Counted from the first letter of the stretch, positions 12,099-24,159 are shown. The stretch: 64,000 bases of DNA from Scalesia atractyloides (GCA_947069175.1 CAMTDV010000002.1:9403054-9467053); one strand, 5' to 3'. Numbers and translations: made by a program. The notes: generated by a model not told the origin, from the sequence alone.

Positions 12099-15000
12099 GT
12101 TTCGTCCCCGAAACCTTGCTTATTCGTACTTGACCAATATTACTCTTACCTTCTTATCTATTCATTCAAGATGCTCACTACAAAACGAAGTCACTTATGA
12201 CTCATTAAAGTGGTTGTATTCACCTACAAACATAAGTATATGTCTTGCTCTTGCCTTCTTAATAAAGCATTGGACTTCATACATTTACCATTTTTAGTGA
12301 ATCGACCTATTACCATCTCACGCTCGTATCATACATGATATTTCATTCTAGCATTTGACCCACGGGGTATCGTGAGTTTACCTCGGTATTCTATTATTAG
12401 CATTTCTTTCTGAGTAACTTCATTTGCACATGGTAATTTGGACCATTTGCATACCCATGTTATTACTACTCATTTAGGGCTAACATTATCACTAGGTAGT
12501 TATTATTTCATTCTCTTTTATCTTTCTTGAGCAACCCACTACATTCCATTATTAATGTTCCTTCTAATTATCTTCTTATCCACATCAGATGTGAGCATAT
12601 GATTATACGCATACCGTAACTTTCAATTATCTATTTCATAACATTTTAACTTTATACTCTAACAATCGTGTCCAAGGGCCAATCCATGATATTCATGCAT
12701 TATTTACTTAAAAAAATCAACAGCCCTACTATATACTTTCAAATTATGAACATGAAACCATCTTAAAATGGTAGACAATAGTATTAACATCTTCCTAAAA
12801 GGACACCAACCATTGATGTGCATTCATTGAACTACAACACGAGTGTACCCCTGTCACATATTCATGTACATACATACATGTTTCCTACTTACTTCACATA
12901 TACTAGTTCATACTACTTATACCTACTATGATTCCAATTATACATACCTACATACAATCTCGTTTACGCATTCAACATACTATACTTATTCGTGCATAAG
13001 ATTATCCAACAATATACATACTTATAAACAAGTTCTGTCCCTTCGTACGTATAACACATTTTAGCACATTTGTATATCCAAGTTTCAATCGCATATTTAT
13101 ATGTGTATAACACATGCGAACTCGAAATCATTATTTGTGTTCAAAGCTTTTCTTTTACAAGTCCAACGGGGTTTTAAGAGTCTAGCGAGCATCTAAGTAC
13201 CAGAATGGAACTGGAATCAACCGGACATGTGAACTTTCATCTTAAACCTACCATAAGCTACGTCACCAGCCATAACTTACGACTGCCAGTGCTGGTTAAT
13301 CTGGTTTCATGAATTACTTACCAGACACTAGCCTTCATACTGCTCAATGACGTTAAGTCCAAGTTGAAATTCATCCCTTGGTTGACCTATAAGAGTCAAT
13401 TCTTCCTTATCACGTCACATTTGTGCTACCATTTTTTTGTATGGGAGTACTTATTCAACCCATAACTCCCTATCTAACATTCACATATTAAACAATTCAC
13501 TCATCTTATTGCCTTGGCGCAATACTACGACCCGCAGAATCGAATAGGTATGCTTCATATGGAAGCATTTTCCGTCTATAATTTTCTATTTAATATTCAC
13601 AAGTTAAAACACTTTACTAACCTTATTGTTTGCACAAACAAATAATCCGTGCCCCGGATCGACCCGCCCCTTCATAAGTCCAAGCCAGAACTGGATTAAG
13701 CTCGTCCATCCATGTGATGAGCTTCCACTCGTGCACATCCTTTCCCAACTCTACTAGCTTTATCACTCCAAGAGTTTTACCATTCTCATCTATAAATTAA
13801 AGATTAGCATCTTGCATTCAAATTTCATCAATCATGACTTTTATCAAATTTATCTTGTTTACATACTAGCCCCTTTCAATTTTTTTTAAACATTTGTTCG
13901 TTTGGCCCGCTCGTAACGGGTCAATGCATGACCGTTTCTTAATATATCATTTTCATTTGTTTGACCCATTTATAACGGGTCCATACATGACCTTTCTTTA
14001 ACATACTATTCCCAATCGGATATTCATTATTTTGGCATCAATCTTACCTATATTCCTTCAAAAACCCTTGACTTACTTAATTTACTACATTGCATATTTC
14101 ATTTTCTTACGTAGTGCTCTCGTAGTTTTGTAAACAATTATTTGCCATTTCTGCAGTTTGACTTTTCAAGGTCAAACCGCTACTTATTTCTTACCATAAC
14201 GTAGGTGTGTATGTGTGTGTGTTATATATATATATATCAAAGTGTACGTTCGTAATTATCTTCAGCTCGATCATACTTACAAAACGTCATTTCATCAGTT
14301 TAGCGTTCTTCCAAAAACTTTTTCCTCACATCCATACTTAATCTATCGCCTTCTGCTTTACACTTACTTATAAGACTTGTTTGACTCCAACAACGTCAAA
14401 ATGTTAACACATTCTTTTGTAGGTTCTTTCATTCTTTTCATGTTTAGAATCCGTCTCACGGATTTAACATTTCTTTTTATACTTTCCATTCTTACTTGTT
14501 TGACCTGTACTTACTTACGGGTTCAAACTTTGTTCACACTTTTCATTCTTTTAAGTTTGAGTCCATCTCGTGGGTTCAAACCTTTCATTCACACTTTTCA
14601 TTCTTTTATGTTTGAATCCATCTCATGGGTTCAAACCTTTCATTCACACTTTTCATTCTTTTATGTTTGAATCCATCTCGTGAGTTCGAACCTATTACTC
14701 GTACTTTTCATTCATTTCCGTCGTTTGACCCCGTTCATAATGCGTTAACTTCCTTATCATACTAATTACATGAATTACTATAATCAAAAGTTTTAACAAT
14801 AAGCATTACTACAAGTGAAACTTGAAATATAACAAGTAACATATAGATTCAAACATTTTATTCTTACTTGGTTGGTCCATTCTTACTTATGGATTCATCA
14901 TCTTCCTTCCAAAATTTTCATTCAACGTAAAATTCTCCCAGTTACTTGGGAATCTTGCCATTCTTTTCACACACGACTACTTACTTCTCAATTCTATCGG

Positions 15001-15508
15001 ACATACCTGTGATGGTTATCATGGACTCACGAGTATCATATGTTTCTTGGGCACTAGCCAGGCGCACAATCCACATACTAGCCTCGTGCCTTCATGTAAT
15101 CATCACCTTATATACGTAGAAGTGGATTTCAGTTTGTGCATCATTTATAAAATCCTATCAAGGAAACATCAATGTTTTCCATTCAACATTTACCCTCCCT
15201 TAGGAGATCTTCCCAACACCAGTACCTTTATTTATTAAAAGTGTGCACCTGGAGTTCAACACTTCAATCACATACTATGGTGTCTGCCCTAGATTGCATC
15301 CTTGGATCATTCTTCTCAATCATTCAAGCTCACCTTTCATAAATAACACGGTTAGTTTTCCTTATACAAACATATATATACATGTTCCCATTCGAATTTT
15401 ACCTTCAAGTCTTGATCGAGTCTTAGATTGTACGGTTTTCAAGTCACATGAGCACATGGGTTTGAGTTCAAGTACTTACCCTCTCGTACTTAGTTTCACT
15501 CAAACCAG
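12099..15508 (-). other. Non-coding internal region of the nested element
   Basis: About 3.4 kb of AT-rich sequence with no long frame resembling any retrotransposon protein on either strand. It includes a 55-bp tandem repeat (14519-14690), a degenerate palindrome near 13254 and a short GT/AT tract near 14205-14240. Open frames in the 60-103 codon range here are compositional. Confidence 0.7.
14519..14690. repeat. Tandem repeat, about 55-bp unit, three copies
   Basis: The marker GTTCAAAC recurs at 14521, 14574 and 14629, and as GTTCGAAC at 14684. Each unit carries CACTTTTCATTCTTTTA and a GAATCCATCTCGTG-type end. Confidence 0.9.
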
Positions 15509-15521
15509 GGCTCTGATACCA
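15509..15521 (-). promoter_or_regulatory. Primer-binding site, tRNA-iMet type
   Basis: The minus strand reads TGGTATCAGAGCC, the standard complement of the 3' end of initiator tRNA-Met. It lies three bases inside the end of the 5' LTR (15525-16586), which fixes the element's orientation as minus. Confidence 0.9.
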
Positions 15522-15524
15522 ACT

Positions 15525-16586
15525 TGTAAGACCCAAACACATTTTAAACCATAATGACACGGCAGAAATATGAATCATAAAATTCTTTCTTTATAATTGT
15601 TCTGTCATACTTGAAAACCATTTCTAAAACGACTTCTTAAATTAATACATCGTTCATCCTTAGTTAATGAGACTCTTTTAATATACGGATATAAACCACA
15701 TGACCACTTCTTCGTACAATCCATAATCTTAGACTCGATCCTCGTCCACTTGGCCAATGATAATAATGACCCGAATAACCTGCAGTCACCATATATAACT
15801 AACACATTAGTAAATGGTGACATGATACATAAATTAATAAATATATAAACAATCCGTAGCCAAGTGGCAATCTATATATGTTTACTACTCCATTAAGATG
15901 TTCTTCCTACTTCTTTCTTCACTCCAGACCTCCAACCCAATACTTACATACCTGCATTTCCATTTCATTCTCATAAACGACTCAGTTAGTATCATCAATA
16001 TTCGTATATATTAACACCATACTTAACCTCATACGAATCTCACTTATTTGGAAACATTAGGTTTATTAACTTGCATACATCTTATCTGACCCAACTACTC
16101 TTTAAATAATAATCCTACTTGACACATGCATAAGTATAAACAATCTTAACTACAAACCTAGTTAGATCATGCATCCAAAACTTCAATAGTGCACTTAAAT
16201 TTCTTAAATCATCGAATACATTAGTTATACGGAGTTCATAACGTAAGAAATTAAACATGAACGCCTAAAACAACAAAATCAAAATTTAACAACAAGGCCC
16301 GCCGTAAGCTATGGCTGGGTGGCCGTAGCTTACGGCCTAACAAGCACAAAACGGCAGCAAGAATACACACACTAAACTCCTGCACTTTCTATTTAATTAT
16401 AACTTCACCTAAAACTTTCACCTTTAGTTCCTTGTGTTAGCTACTTGGTCACTAATGACACAATCTTCTTTCCTCACTAGCTTTATTAAGCATTTTGCTA
16501 CATTAAATAACCTAGTTATTTTATTTCATACTATAAAACATGGACACATACTAGGGAATTTAACAATTCGAGTTTTGGGGCGTACA
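15525..16586 (-). repeat. 5' LTR (1,062 bp) with a 1.77-kb internal deletion
   Basis: It is nearly identical to both ends of the 2,843-bp partner LTR but lacks the segment matching 10080-11852. The junction near 16357-16361 (GGCAGCAAG joined to AATACAC) has CAAG at both edges of the missing part, a 4-base microhomology. The terminal CGTACA also lacks one T relative to the partner's CGTTACA. Confidence 0.85.
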
Positions 16587-18304
16587 CTTTTACAATAACA
16601 AAAGTCGGTTACCATGCTAGTAAGTTTAATTGTTTAGTATGAACAAAGTTGATTAAGTGTAAGGTAACCTAGTTAATAGTTGGATATTAAAGTGATATGT
16701 TTTAAAACATTAAAGGCTGAAAGTGTAACACGGGAAATGAAATGTTGTAACAAAAATCAGAATGCAGTATATGGATTGTATAAAAAAAATTATGTGTCGA
16801 CCAGAGGGAGAAGAAAGGAGAAAAACACCCCATGAAAGTACAATGAACATGCAGCCAATTGAAAGGGGAAATCTTATTAAAATCCATGCATGTCTTTGAT
16901 TCCTTGATCATTTAAGCACACTGAAGCATAAGGTAAGTGGAATTTTATTTTTTGATGATCTTGTATGAAATGGGTTTCAAGCAATCCACGAATTTATGTG
17001 AAGTTAGTGTGATTAAGGGTTAGAAGCACCACATAGAACGTGAATTATGCTTTAGTTTGGCTGAATTGATGATTAAAAGTGGAAACCCACTTGAAGTAGG
17101 GATATTGTGAAGTGTAATGATGAATTATGTGCAATTAGTATAATGATTATGTATGAAGTTGCTTATATTTATTAGATGAAATTGATATATGAAATTAGTC
17201 GAATTTGATGATCTTGATATGAACTAGTGAGGTTATGCATAAGATACTTGTACATTATGCTTTGCTAATGTTATGCACACCATGTGTTTGATGAAATGCT
17301 TGGGTATTGGTTTTTATGTGATGATGATTTCATATGAATATGATGTTAAATGATTAGGATTGGTAAAATGATGAGTTGTTAGCACTCTATGTTAATGTAA
17401 ATATGAGATGAAAGCATGAGAATCAAAAGAATGTTGAATATGAAATTATAGGAGTGAAGGAAGAGAGCACGAGCCAATCCGGGTCGCAAGCAACACAAGG
17501 TAAAGGTAGTTCATATGAACTTTGTTTTATCTTAATGTGATCCATGGAATTCGTTTTATTATATTATTACTAGCTCGATAGTTTTAGTTTAATATATGGT
17601 AAGGCGATACGATGAACATTGAAGAAATTGTTAGATAATGGTATTGTAAAGTATGTGTATTGACCCATTACGAACGGGTCAAAATGAATAGATAGTATGG
17701 TGATGAAATTGTTTATAAAATGACTCATTGTAAACATGTCGATAAGGATGAAATCGTCATTGTATGGACCCGTATGATCGGATCGGATGAATTGTGTATT
17801 GATGTTAAAAGAATGATAACTACGATTTCGTAGTAGGCGAAGTTGTTACAAATAAGGAATGTAAGTAAGAAGGATGATACAAAACCACAACCTTGTTAAC
17901 GGGTCAAATAAGGGAATAAAGGAAGGATGTAACTTTTATGTTTAATGGTTCATACTAACGAATGCATTTGTGTTGTGTACGGTAGGAAAATCGCAATTTT
18001 GATAATGGCGCGCTTGGAATGGACACACTGCATCGCCATTTACGCGCTTCTGGTTCAAGTTTGATGTTAATAGGTTAAAACAAATACTTTTGGATGTAAA
18101 TGCCGTTTTTAATACTTATGTGTTATGTGTGTAAACTTTAAGTTTGTATTTTGATACGGTTGTCTATGCTAATGCTACTTTATAAATTTAATGTTCGTGT
18201 TTGGTTTGTATAAATACAAGGGGCTTTTTGGTCAAAGTTTTATATTACGGTATGAAAGCTTAAGTTATATGACGTTTTGACCTTTCGAAAAAATGGGTGT
18301 TACA

Positions 18305-18719
18305 GAGGTAAGGTCAGATTGTTTAGATCCCTTAATTCTCATTGTTCTTGTTGACAGGGACTCCTGCTGTGCTCCCCGTCTGGGCCGGTCCTACTGTGCT
18401 TCCACAACATGCCCAATTGTTACTCCCACTATGCTACACATAGAAAAGGTGGGAATCTGGGGAGACCATCTTCTCTGCAGGGTCATTAATGACCTGCAAG
18501 AGGAAAGAGAAAGAAGCGGCCGGTAAAGTACGAGGTATGTACTTGTCTCATTAATGGTGGGAACCTCTTCTATGATGACATGTGCGTTTATATACATAAT
18601 TTTACAATGAATATTACACACGAACTCGGTTTTAATATTTATAAAAATAACTAAAACACACACAAAAGGACAAGTGTACTTTATCATATCTGTAGTAAAG
18701 TATAAGTAAGAACCAGATG
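18305..18719. other. Unassigned spacer
   Basis: This moderately GC-rich stretch follows the solo LTR. Once the LTR is removed it is continuous with sequence left of 9150. An open frame of 77 codons at 18293-18526 begins inside the LTR end and matches nothing I recognise. Confidence 0.4.
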
Positions 18720-20382
18720 TCGATCCATGGACGTGGGCGGACGCGTAAGTACTAAACCGTTATTGGTTTACCGGTAAAAAGATAGGTGAATGAGTTTTTT
18801 TAACTAAAATTTCTAAAAATATATTTTAAAACATAAAAGACTCTAAATACAAAAAAATATATATTATCTTATTTTATAAACAACCTAAGCATGTTAACTA
18901 AGCTTGATATGTCACGGAGGCACTTGATCAATCTTCCAATTATGTAGACAATTAGTATCCATTTCGGGAACCCTACATGATAATCCTTCGGAAAGTTAAC
19001 AAGATAAACACACTTTAACCACCTAAAATCATCCATTAGCGAGGGATTGATATATTTTCATGCGAGTCTTCTAAAAATAAGCTAGTCATCCGTTAAGAGT
19101 TTTCTAACCTCACTCATCAAGAAAAGCAATACTGAATTACAATACAATCACCGAGACAAGCATAAAGTAGATCATATCACAAACTAATCCTTTTTGCAAA
19201 TCTTGAACACAAACCAAAACCACTAAACAAAGATTATGAACCATGTCAAGAACTCGCAATAACACCATCCAACCTGTTAAAGTCCTTACGTGTAAGAAAG
19301 TATTCTTGATTAAAATCAGATTTATCTTTTATTAAACCAATACCCATTTATAGTTTCATGGTGTAAACATATTAACAAGTTAGTAGCCTACTAACAAGTG
19401 CTTAAATAAGAGTTTTTCAACATATCTCAACTAAACATTCATTAATCATCCAAGATAACCAACTATAATGCAGAATCCAACATCAATGAAACATGTTTGC
19501 CATATGATCATCAAGATTCAAACATTAAAAAGTACCATAGTTTCATACGGACAAGATTAACACACTAAAGATTGTTCATAAATCAAGTAAACTAGTGTTT
19601 TTTGCTCAAATGCTACAATAAAACATAATACATCGGCTCAATGCTTGAAATGTGACAAAAAATCATGGAAAGAACAAGGATTCAAACCATAGCAAGCAAG
19701 GATTTGATGGATTGGATGGTAGATAGGCTTCTTTGCAACTTAAAGACTTGAAATCGACATAGAAGACCTGCTTTTGGAGCCAAGAAATCGCCCAGAAGAT
19801 AAGAAAAATCTTCAATTATTGATCAGAATGCGTCTGCTCTGTTTTATACAACTTTTGAAAAGTGCACCGTCGTGCACTTAAAGTACACGCCCGTTGCACT
19901 TTACAAGTCTAATCATGACGTCAGCTGCAGGGTATGGGTTAAGCAAGTGGCTGATTTAGCGGCAAAGTGCGAGCACGGCCGTGCACATGAGGTGCACGGT
20001 CGTGCATATCCAAGAAAATGGTTGCATAGTTGGTCGCACGGAATGTGCTTTCGAGGATCAGAGGGCGCACGGGGGGTGCAGCCGAGACGCACGACCGTGC
20101 GTTACCGAGAAACTTCTGGTGCTTCCCACTAAATGAACCTCCACGACCGTGCAGTTGGAGTGCATGGCCGTGCATCACCTGTATCTTCAACAGATTATGT
20201 TGTTGTCAACCACAATGCCCGGAAACTCCTCGTTCTTTTTTCCAAATTTGCCCGTGGAACATTGTTTAAGACTTAAAAACCCAAAGTACAAGATTAAGAA
20301 CCTAAACATCGAATTTGTAGTAAAAAAACACGTAAAACGAGGGTAAAATGAGGGAATAAAACATGTACAATTTAGTGTATAT
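18720..20382 (-). mobile_element. Athila-like Gypsy LTR and leader, approximate bounds
   Basis: Read on the minus strand it begins TGATATACACTAAATTG at 20382. Near 18700-18740 it reaches GGATCGACATCTGGTTCTT, a phrase I recall near LTR ends of Athila-type elements. The sequence is AT-rich with four clusters of GCACGNCCGTGC-type palindromes at 19860-20180. No protein is encoded. The inner boundary and target duplication are not resolved. Confidence 0.45.
19860..20180. repeat. Cluster of GCACGGYCGTGC palindromes
   Basis: Self-complementary words occur at about 19862-19880, 19970-20010, 20065-20103 and 20140-20176, including GTGCACCGTCGTGCAC, GCACGGCCGTGC, GCACGGTCGTGC and GCACGACCGTGC. They create three overlapping open frames on both strands, which are by-products. 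Confidence 0.85.
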
Positions 20383-20827
20383 CATCCGGCAAGGAGGCGA
20401 CACATAATCCTCGTAGACAGAGATATGAGATGGCACATGGGAGACAGTTGAGTCGATGAAAGGATCTCGACAGTTGATACGACAATCTTGCTATATATAT
20501 AGATGCTCCCATGATCATCCAAGGTATGCATTCAATACCTTAAGCATTTACTCACATAAGCACCATAACTTCGGACATTCTCCGAATCACATTAAATAAA
20601 CCAAGTGTAAGATTCACACCAGGATATTCCGGCGATCACAGTTCATCGGAATAACTCCATATTTCCAGCAAGTTTTCTTACTCTCAAGTCGGAGCTTGGT
20701 CACGGATCTCCCCTTCGGGGCCCTCCGTGATGAGGCTAACGGTTTATTGTTTTGTAGTTCATAAGGCGAATCCATCCAGATGCCGACGAATCACTTTCAC
20801 CCCCAGCCAGATTTCAAGGATTCAACA
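20383..20827 (+). repeat. 5' LTR of a Gypsy (Tat-like) element
   Basis: It ends ...TTCAACA at 20827, directly before a primer-binding-site-like sequence. A TATA element (CTATATATATAG) lies at 20491-20502. The left boundary is uncertain: a TG start could be at 20373, or the LTR could abut the Athila-like terminus at 20382. Confidence 0.6.
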
Positions 20828-20846
20828 TTGGCGCCATCCGTGGGAC
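20828..20846 (+). promoter_or_regulatory. Primer-binding site, TTGGCGCC type
   Basis: TTGGCGCCATCCGTGGGAC follows the LTR end directly. TGGCGCC-starting primer sites of this form are known from Tat and Athila lineage Gypsy elements. Confidence 0.65.
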
Positions 20847-20965
20847 CTCTATCATCAAAGATATCCTAGCAAGAACACTTGCATTTGGAAAGATTTTCTT
20901 TCAAGAGATAACCCACAGAACGATGACACCACCCCCACTGGTTCCCAGATCTCGAAATAACATCG

Positions 20966-22128
20966 ATGGCGGAAAAACAGGTTACCATTGAAGATATCCA
21001 CGATGAGTACGAAACCATCAACGATAAAGAACCACCACCTAAGAAGAATGAAATCACCCTAGAGTTCGTGTAAAAAAACGAACGAGTTACAAAACAACTT
21101 GACGACCTGGAAAAGATGGAAAGGCTAGAGAGCCAACGGTCTAGACTCACTTTTGAATCACCCCAAAACGAAGGTAATGTCTCTTCCCACGATGGAAACA
21201 CTAACCTAGATCCTTTAGCAAACTTCATGACAGTGTTTAAGTAAATGACTCCTTAAGAGAAAGCCGTGATGATGGAAGATAAGGGAAGTGGCAGGGAAAA
21301 GGAAGGTCAGAAGGATGATCAAAACAAGGGCATCGACATGCTGGACGAACCCTACTTGCCCAAGGACCTTGCAGAGTCTCTAGTTTTACCAGACGAATAG
21401 CGGAGGCACTGTTGTCTCCGAAGCTCAAACCGCCAAGTAACCTTGACAAATACGACGAAACCAAGGATCCTAAGGACCACCTCCATGCTTTCAGAGGAGC
21501 TGGACAGGTTGGCCGATGGTCCATGCCTACCTGGTGCCACATGTTTGTGCAGACATTAACTGAAGGAGTTCGTCTTTGGTTCGACACCCTTCCAGCGGGA
21601 AGCATAGACAGCTATGAAGACTTATGTGAAAAGTTTCTCAGGAACTTCAACCAACAGAAGAAAGTGGTTAAGAACCCTAACGAGATCATGCATATCTGCC
21701 AGAGAGACAATGAACGGGTGGACCAGTACATGGAAAGGTTCATCAAGGAAAGTATGAATATAAAGGGGGTCCCTAAGGTAATGAAGATCAGCAGTTTCAT
21801 CAATGGGCTAAAGCATACCCAGCTATGCGAGAAGCTGGGGGAAGAGTTCCCTGAAACGTTCGATGGCCACATGGACAAGGTTAGGGCTATTATTAGAGGA
21901 AAAAATACTAGCAGCAAAGTCAAGGAGCTGGATGCTTGGCCCAGGAGGATCAACACCACTCCTCGCCGTAAGAAAAAGGTGACCTTTATTCCAATAAACC
22001 TTTTTATGATTAAGTACATCATGATAGACCACGACCCACCTTCTCCCCCTACAAACCAAGGGGGAGGAGATCGGCCCCTTACTGTGACAGCTTCACTCCT
22101 TCGATTAAAACTCCTAGTGAAATATTAG
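20966..22128 (+). pseudogene. Gypsy (Tat-like) gag remnant
   Basis: The likely start is MAEKQVTIEDIHDEYE at 20966. The frame breaks at a stop at 21071-21073 and shifts before the conserved core. The core, from about 21395, reads RIAEALLSPKLKPPSNLDKYD, then DPKDHLHAFRG, LWFDTLP, SYEDLCEKFL and INGLKHTQLCEKLGE. It is open to 22128, although the last 40 codons look out of frame with gag. The arrangement matches plant retrotransposon gag (nucleocapsid) proteins. Stops and frameshifts make it non-functional. Confidence 0.8.
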
Positions 22129-22439
22129 CAACCGAAAGGGTCAAAAACTCCTTTTCAAAACCTCCTCCCCTAAAGCCGGGACCGAAGGCTTACCTAAAAA
22201 TAAGCAGTCAAAATAGGGAAGTTATCCCACTTGGTAAGAGAGACAAAAGAAGGGGGGACAAGAACGGAAAAGATACAAAGACAGGAGAACCCGAGAGATG
22301 GTTTATGGATATGATTACAAGAAGAGATGAATATGGCTCCACACGGAGTGTCAAAGTTAGGGTACTAGGACCCCAAATTGCATGAAGGCACCCATACTCA
22401 TGTCCTACCTGGAGGATCATGAATTTCAGAATCTCCCCC

Positions 22440-22809
22440 TTAATATTTCAGCAAAAATAGTGGGGCACAAGGTAGCACGAATACACGTTGCCCGGGGGAG
22501 CGGGTAGAAGTGATATACAAGCATTGCTTTTTAAAGTTTGACAAGGATATAAGAGACAGACTAGAAGAAAATTCCATGCCCTTTGTAGGGTTCAACAATA
22601 TGTCTCACATGCTCTGGGAAAAAATCAGGCTTCTATTCACAGTGGGTGTGGGTGATAAGACAAGAACCATAGAACCGATGTTCACTGTGATAAAGTTGCC
22701 CTCCAAGTACAATGTCATATTGGGAAGGCCGAGCAATGGAGACCTTAAAGCACAAGCATCAACCCCTCACGAGGCTCTTGTGTTCCAAACCCCTAGAGGG
22801 CTTGCTTAG
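22440..22809 (+). pseudogene. Retroviral-type aspartic protease remnant
   Basis: EVIYKHCFLKFDKDIRD and, further on, YNVILGRPSNGDL match the C-terminal half of plant Gypsy proteases. The active-site region just upstream (about 22478-22510) reads A-R-G-S-G where D-T-G-S-S would be expected, and it then shifts frame at a TAG. The catalytic aspartate is therefore lost. Confidence 0.7.
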
Positions 22810-23039
22810 GTAAAATTCTCCTACGAGGTAGTGTCATCAGTCTCAGAAAGAAGTACCGGAAAGAAACCTAGAGAATAAGGGTTAGAAGAGTGGGTCCTAA
22901 GCGAAAGGTTCCCAGAAAAGACTCTATGAGTAAGGGCACACCTGAGCAACAAGTGTAAAAAATGCCCTGAAGGAACTACTCCTTTTCAATATACACGTCT
23001 TCGCTTTCCAACACGGAGACATGAGTGGCATCCCACGAA

Positions 23040-23673
23040 GCCTGATAGAACACCGGCTCAACACCCATAGTTGGGTAAAGCCGGTCAAACAAAAGAAATG
23101 GAGCATACGGTCACAGAAAAGAAGGCAACATGTGAAGAAACCGAGAAGCTCCTTAGAGCGGGCATAGTAAGGGAAGCCAGGCACCCTACCTGGGTCTTGA
23201 ACCTAGTGATGGTCGGTAAGAAAGACGAAGGGTGGAGGATGTGTATAGACTACAAGTTCCTCAATAGGGCCTGCCCGAAGGACTGTTACCCTCTAACGGA
23301 AATTAACGTTCAAGTAGATCCTTAGCCCAGTACCCCTTAAAATGTTTCCTGGACGCATACAAGGGATACCACGAGATTCATATGTCCTTGGAGGACGAAG
23401 AGAAGACAACATTTGTGACAGACGGAGGGACTTTTTGCTACACAAAAATGTCGTTCGGGCTCAAGAACGCGGGTGCAACCTACCAGAGGTTCATGAATAC
23501 ACTGTTCCAAGACTAGCTGAAACAAAACCTAGAAGTATATGTGGATGACATCGTAATCAAGAGCTTAACAGAAACTCTAATGCTGGAGGATGTGGTGGAA
23601 ACTATTATAACCATGCAAGAAGTAAGCTAAATCCAGGAAAATGTTATTTTGGGGTAGAAGAGGGGAAGTTCTT
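23040..23673 (+). pseudogene. Gypsy reverse transcriptase, 5' part
   Basis: The N-terminal part reads LLRAGIVREARHPTWVLN, then GWRMCIDYKFLNRACPKD. After a TAG it continues CFLDAYKGYHEIHM, FGLKNAGATYQRFMN and a catalytic YVDD at 23538-23549. These are the RT palm motifs in order. Stops at about 23322, 23513 and 23627 inactivate it. The sequence stops at EEGKFF where a solo LTR is inserted (TTCTT duplication) and resumes at 26331. Confidence 0.85.
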
Positions 23674-23857
23674 TGTAACATCCGTCGAAAAACGGGTTTT
23701 CCAAACCCGCTTCGTTTATTAATCGAATAATCAGTTCAAATTTTCGTTGCTCATTTAATGCTTATTTTAATTTTAAACAATACATAACTAATAAACGTTT
23801 TAGAATATGGAAATTAAAATTGTTAAAAAATAAAAATAAAGTAACTAAAATAAAAAT

Positions 23858-23930
23858 GGGCTGCCGGGTTTCGAACCCGGGTCAGCCGGATGATTTAACC
23901 ATCAAACATTTAACCACTCCGCCACTTGCT
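23858..23930 (-). other. tRNA-Leu-like module, anticodon UAA, in the LTR
   Basis: On the minus strand the A-box region TGGCGGAGTGGTTA (23911-23924) differs at one base from the TGGCCGAGTGGTTA of class II tRNA genes. A GATG/CATC stem closes a 7-base loop GTTAAAT with U33 and anticodon TAA (23893-23899). A perfect 5-bp T-arm (CCGGG/CCCGG) closes the loop TTCGAAA (23864-23880). The acceptor ends do not pair and the variable arm is short, so this is a tRNA-derived remnant and not a working gene. Confidence 0.65.
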
Positions 23931-24159
23931 GTTTTGTTGTGTAATCAGGGAAACAATAGAACTTAACTCTACCCGTGAATCTATTTGTTTGCGCCAAAAA
24001 CTGAAACCGATATCGGCTTTCAACATTCCAGATGATTGAGTGTTGATATTACTGGTTATAACCGATGAAAACATTACGACGCACGATCTCAATCAATTCA
24101 CTCTTTAATGAACTTGAATTCATATGATTTTCGGGTTTAATAACCGAAATCCTTTACTT

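Larger units (their letters stand above)
9236..16586 (-). mobile_element. Complete non-autonomous LTR retrotransposon (LARD-like), nested
   Basis: It is flanked by a perfect 5-bp target duplication CTTTT (9231-9235 and 16587-16591). LTRs lie at 9236-12078 and 15525-16586. A tRNA-iMet primer-binding site adjoins the right LTR and a polypurine tract adjoins the left LTR, so transcription runs on the minus strand. The internal 3.4 kb is AT-rich and shows no gag, protease, reverse transcriptase or integrase, so it must have been mobilised in trans. The 3' end of the internal region, just before the 3' LTR, keeps the GGTTTCGGGGACGAAACC-type sequence common at the end of Gypsy polyproteins, which suggests descent from a Gypsy element. 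Confidence 0.85.
9155..18304. mobile_element. Solo LTR, split by a later retrotransposon insertion
   Basis: The outer LTR begins TGTAACACCC at 9155 and ends GGGTGTTACA at 18304, a perfect 10-bp terminal inversion. It is flanked by GTGGT (9150-9154) and GAGGT (18305-18309), a 5-bp target duplication with one mismatch. Its own sequence is 9155-9235 plus 16592-18304, about 1.8 kb. The rest is the younger element at 9236-16586. There is no internal coding region, so recombination between two LTRs probably left this solo copy. Confidence 0.8.

Noticed and set aside
12843..15554. Several plus-strand open frames of 60-103 codons
   Set aside because: They lie in the non-coding interior of the nested retrotransposon, have Phe/Thr/Ser-rich low-complexity composition and resemble no protein.
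18293..18526. 77-codon plus-strand frame
   Set aside because: It starts inside the end of a solo LTR and matches nothing recognised.
19872..20346. Overlapping open frames on both strands
   Set aside because: They arise from GCACGNCCGTGC palindromes, which read open in several frames.
20866..22059. Minus-strand open frames opposite the Gypsy gag
   Set aside because: They are antisense shadows of gag. The plus-strand reading has recognisable gag motifs.
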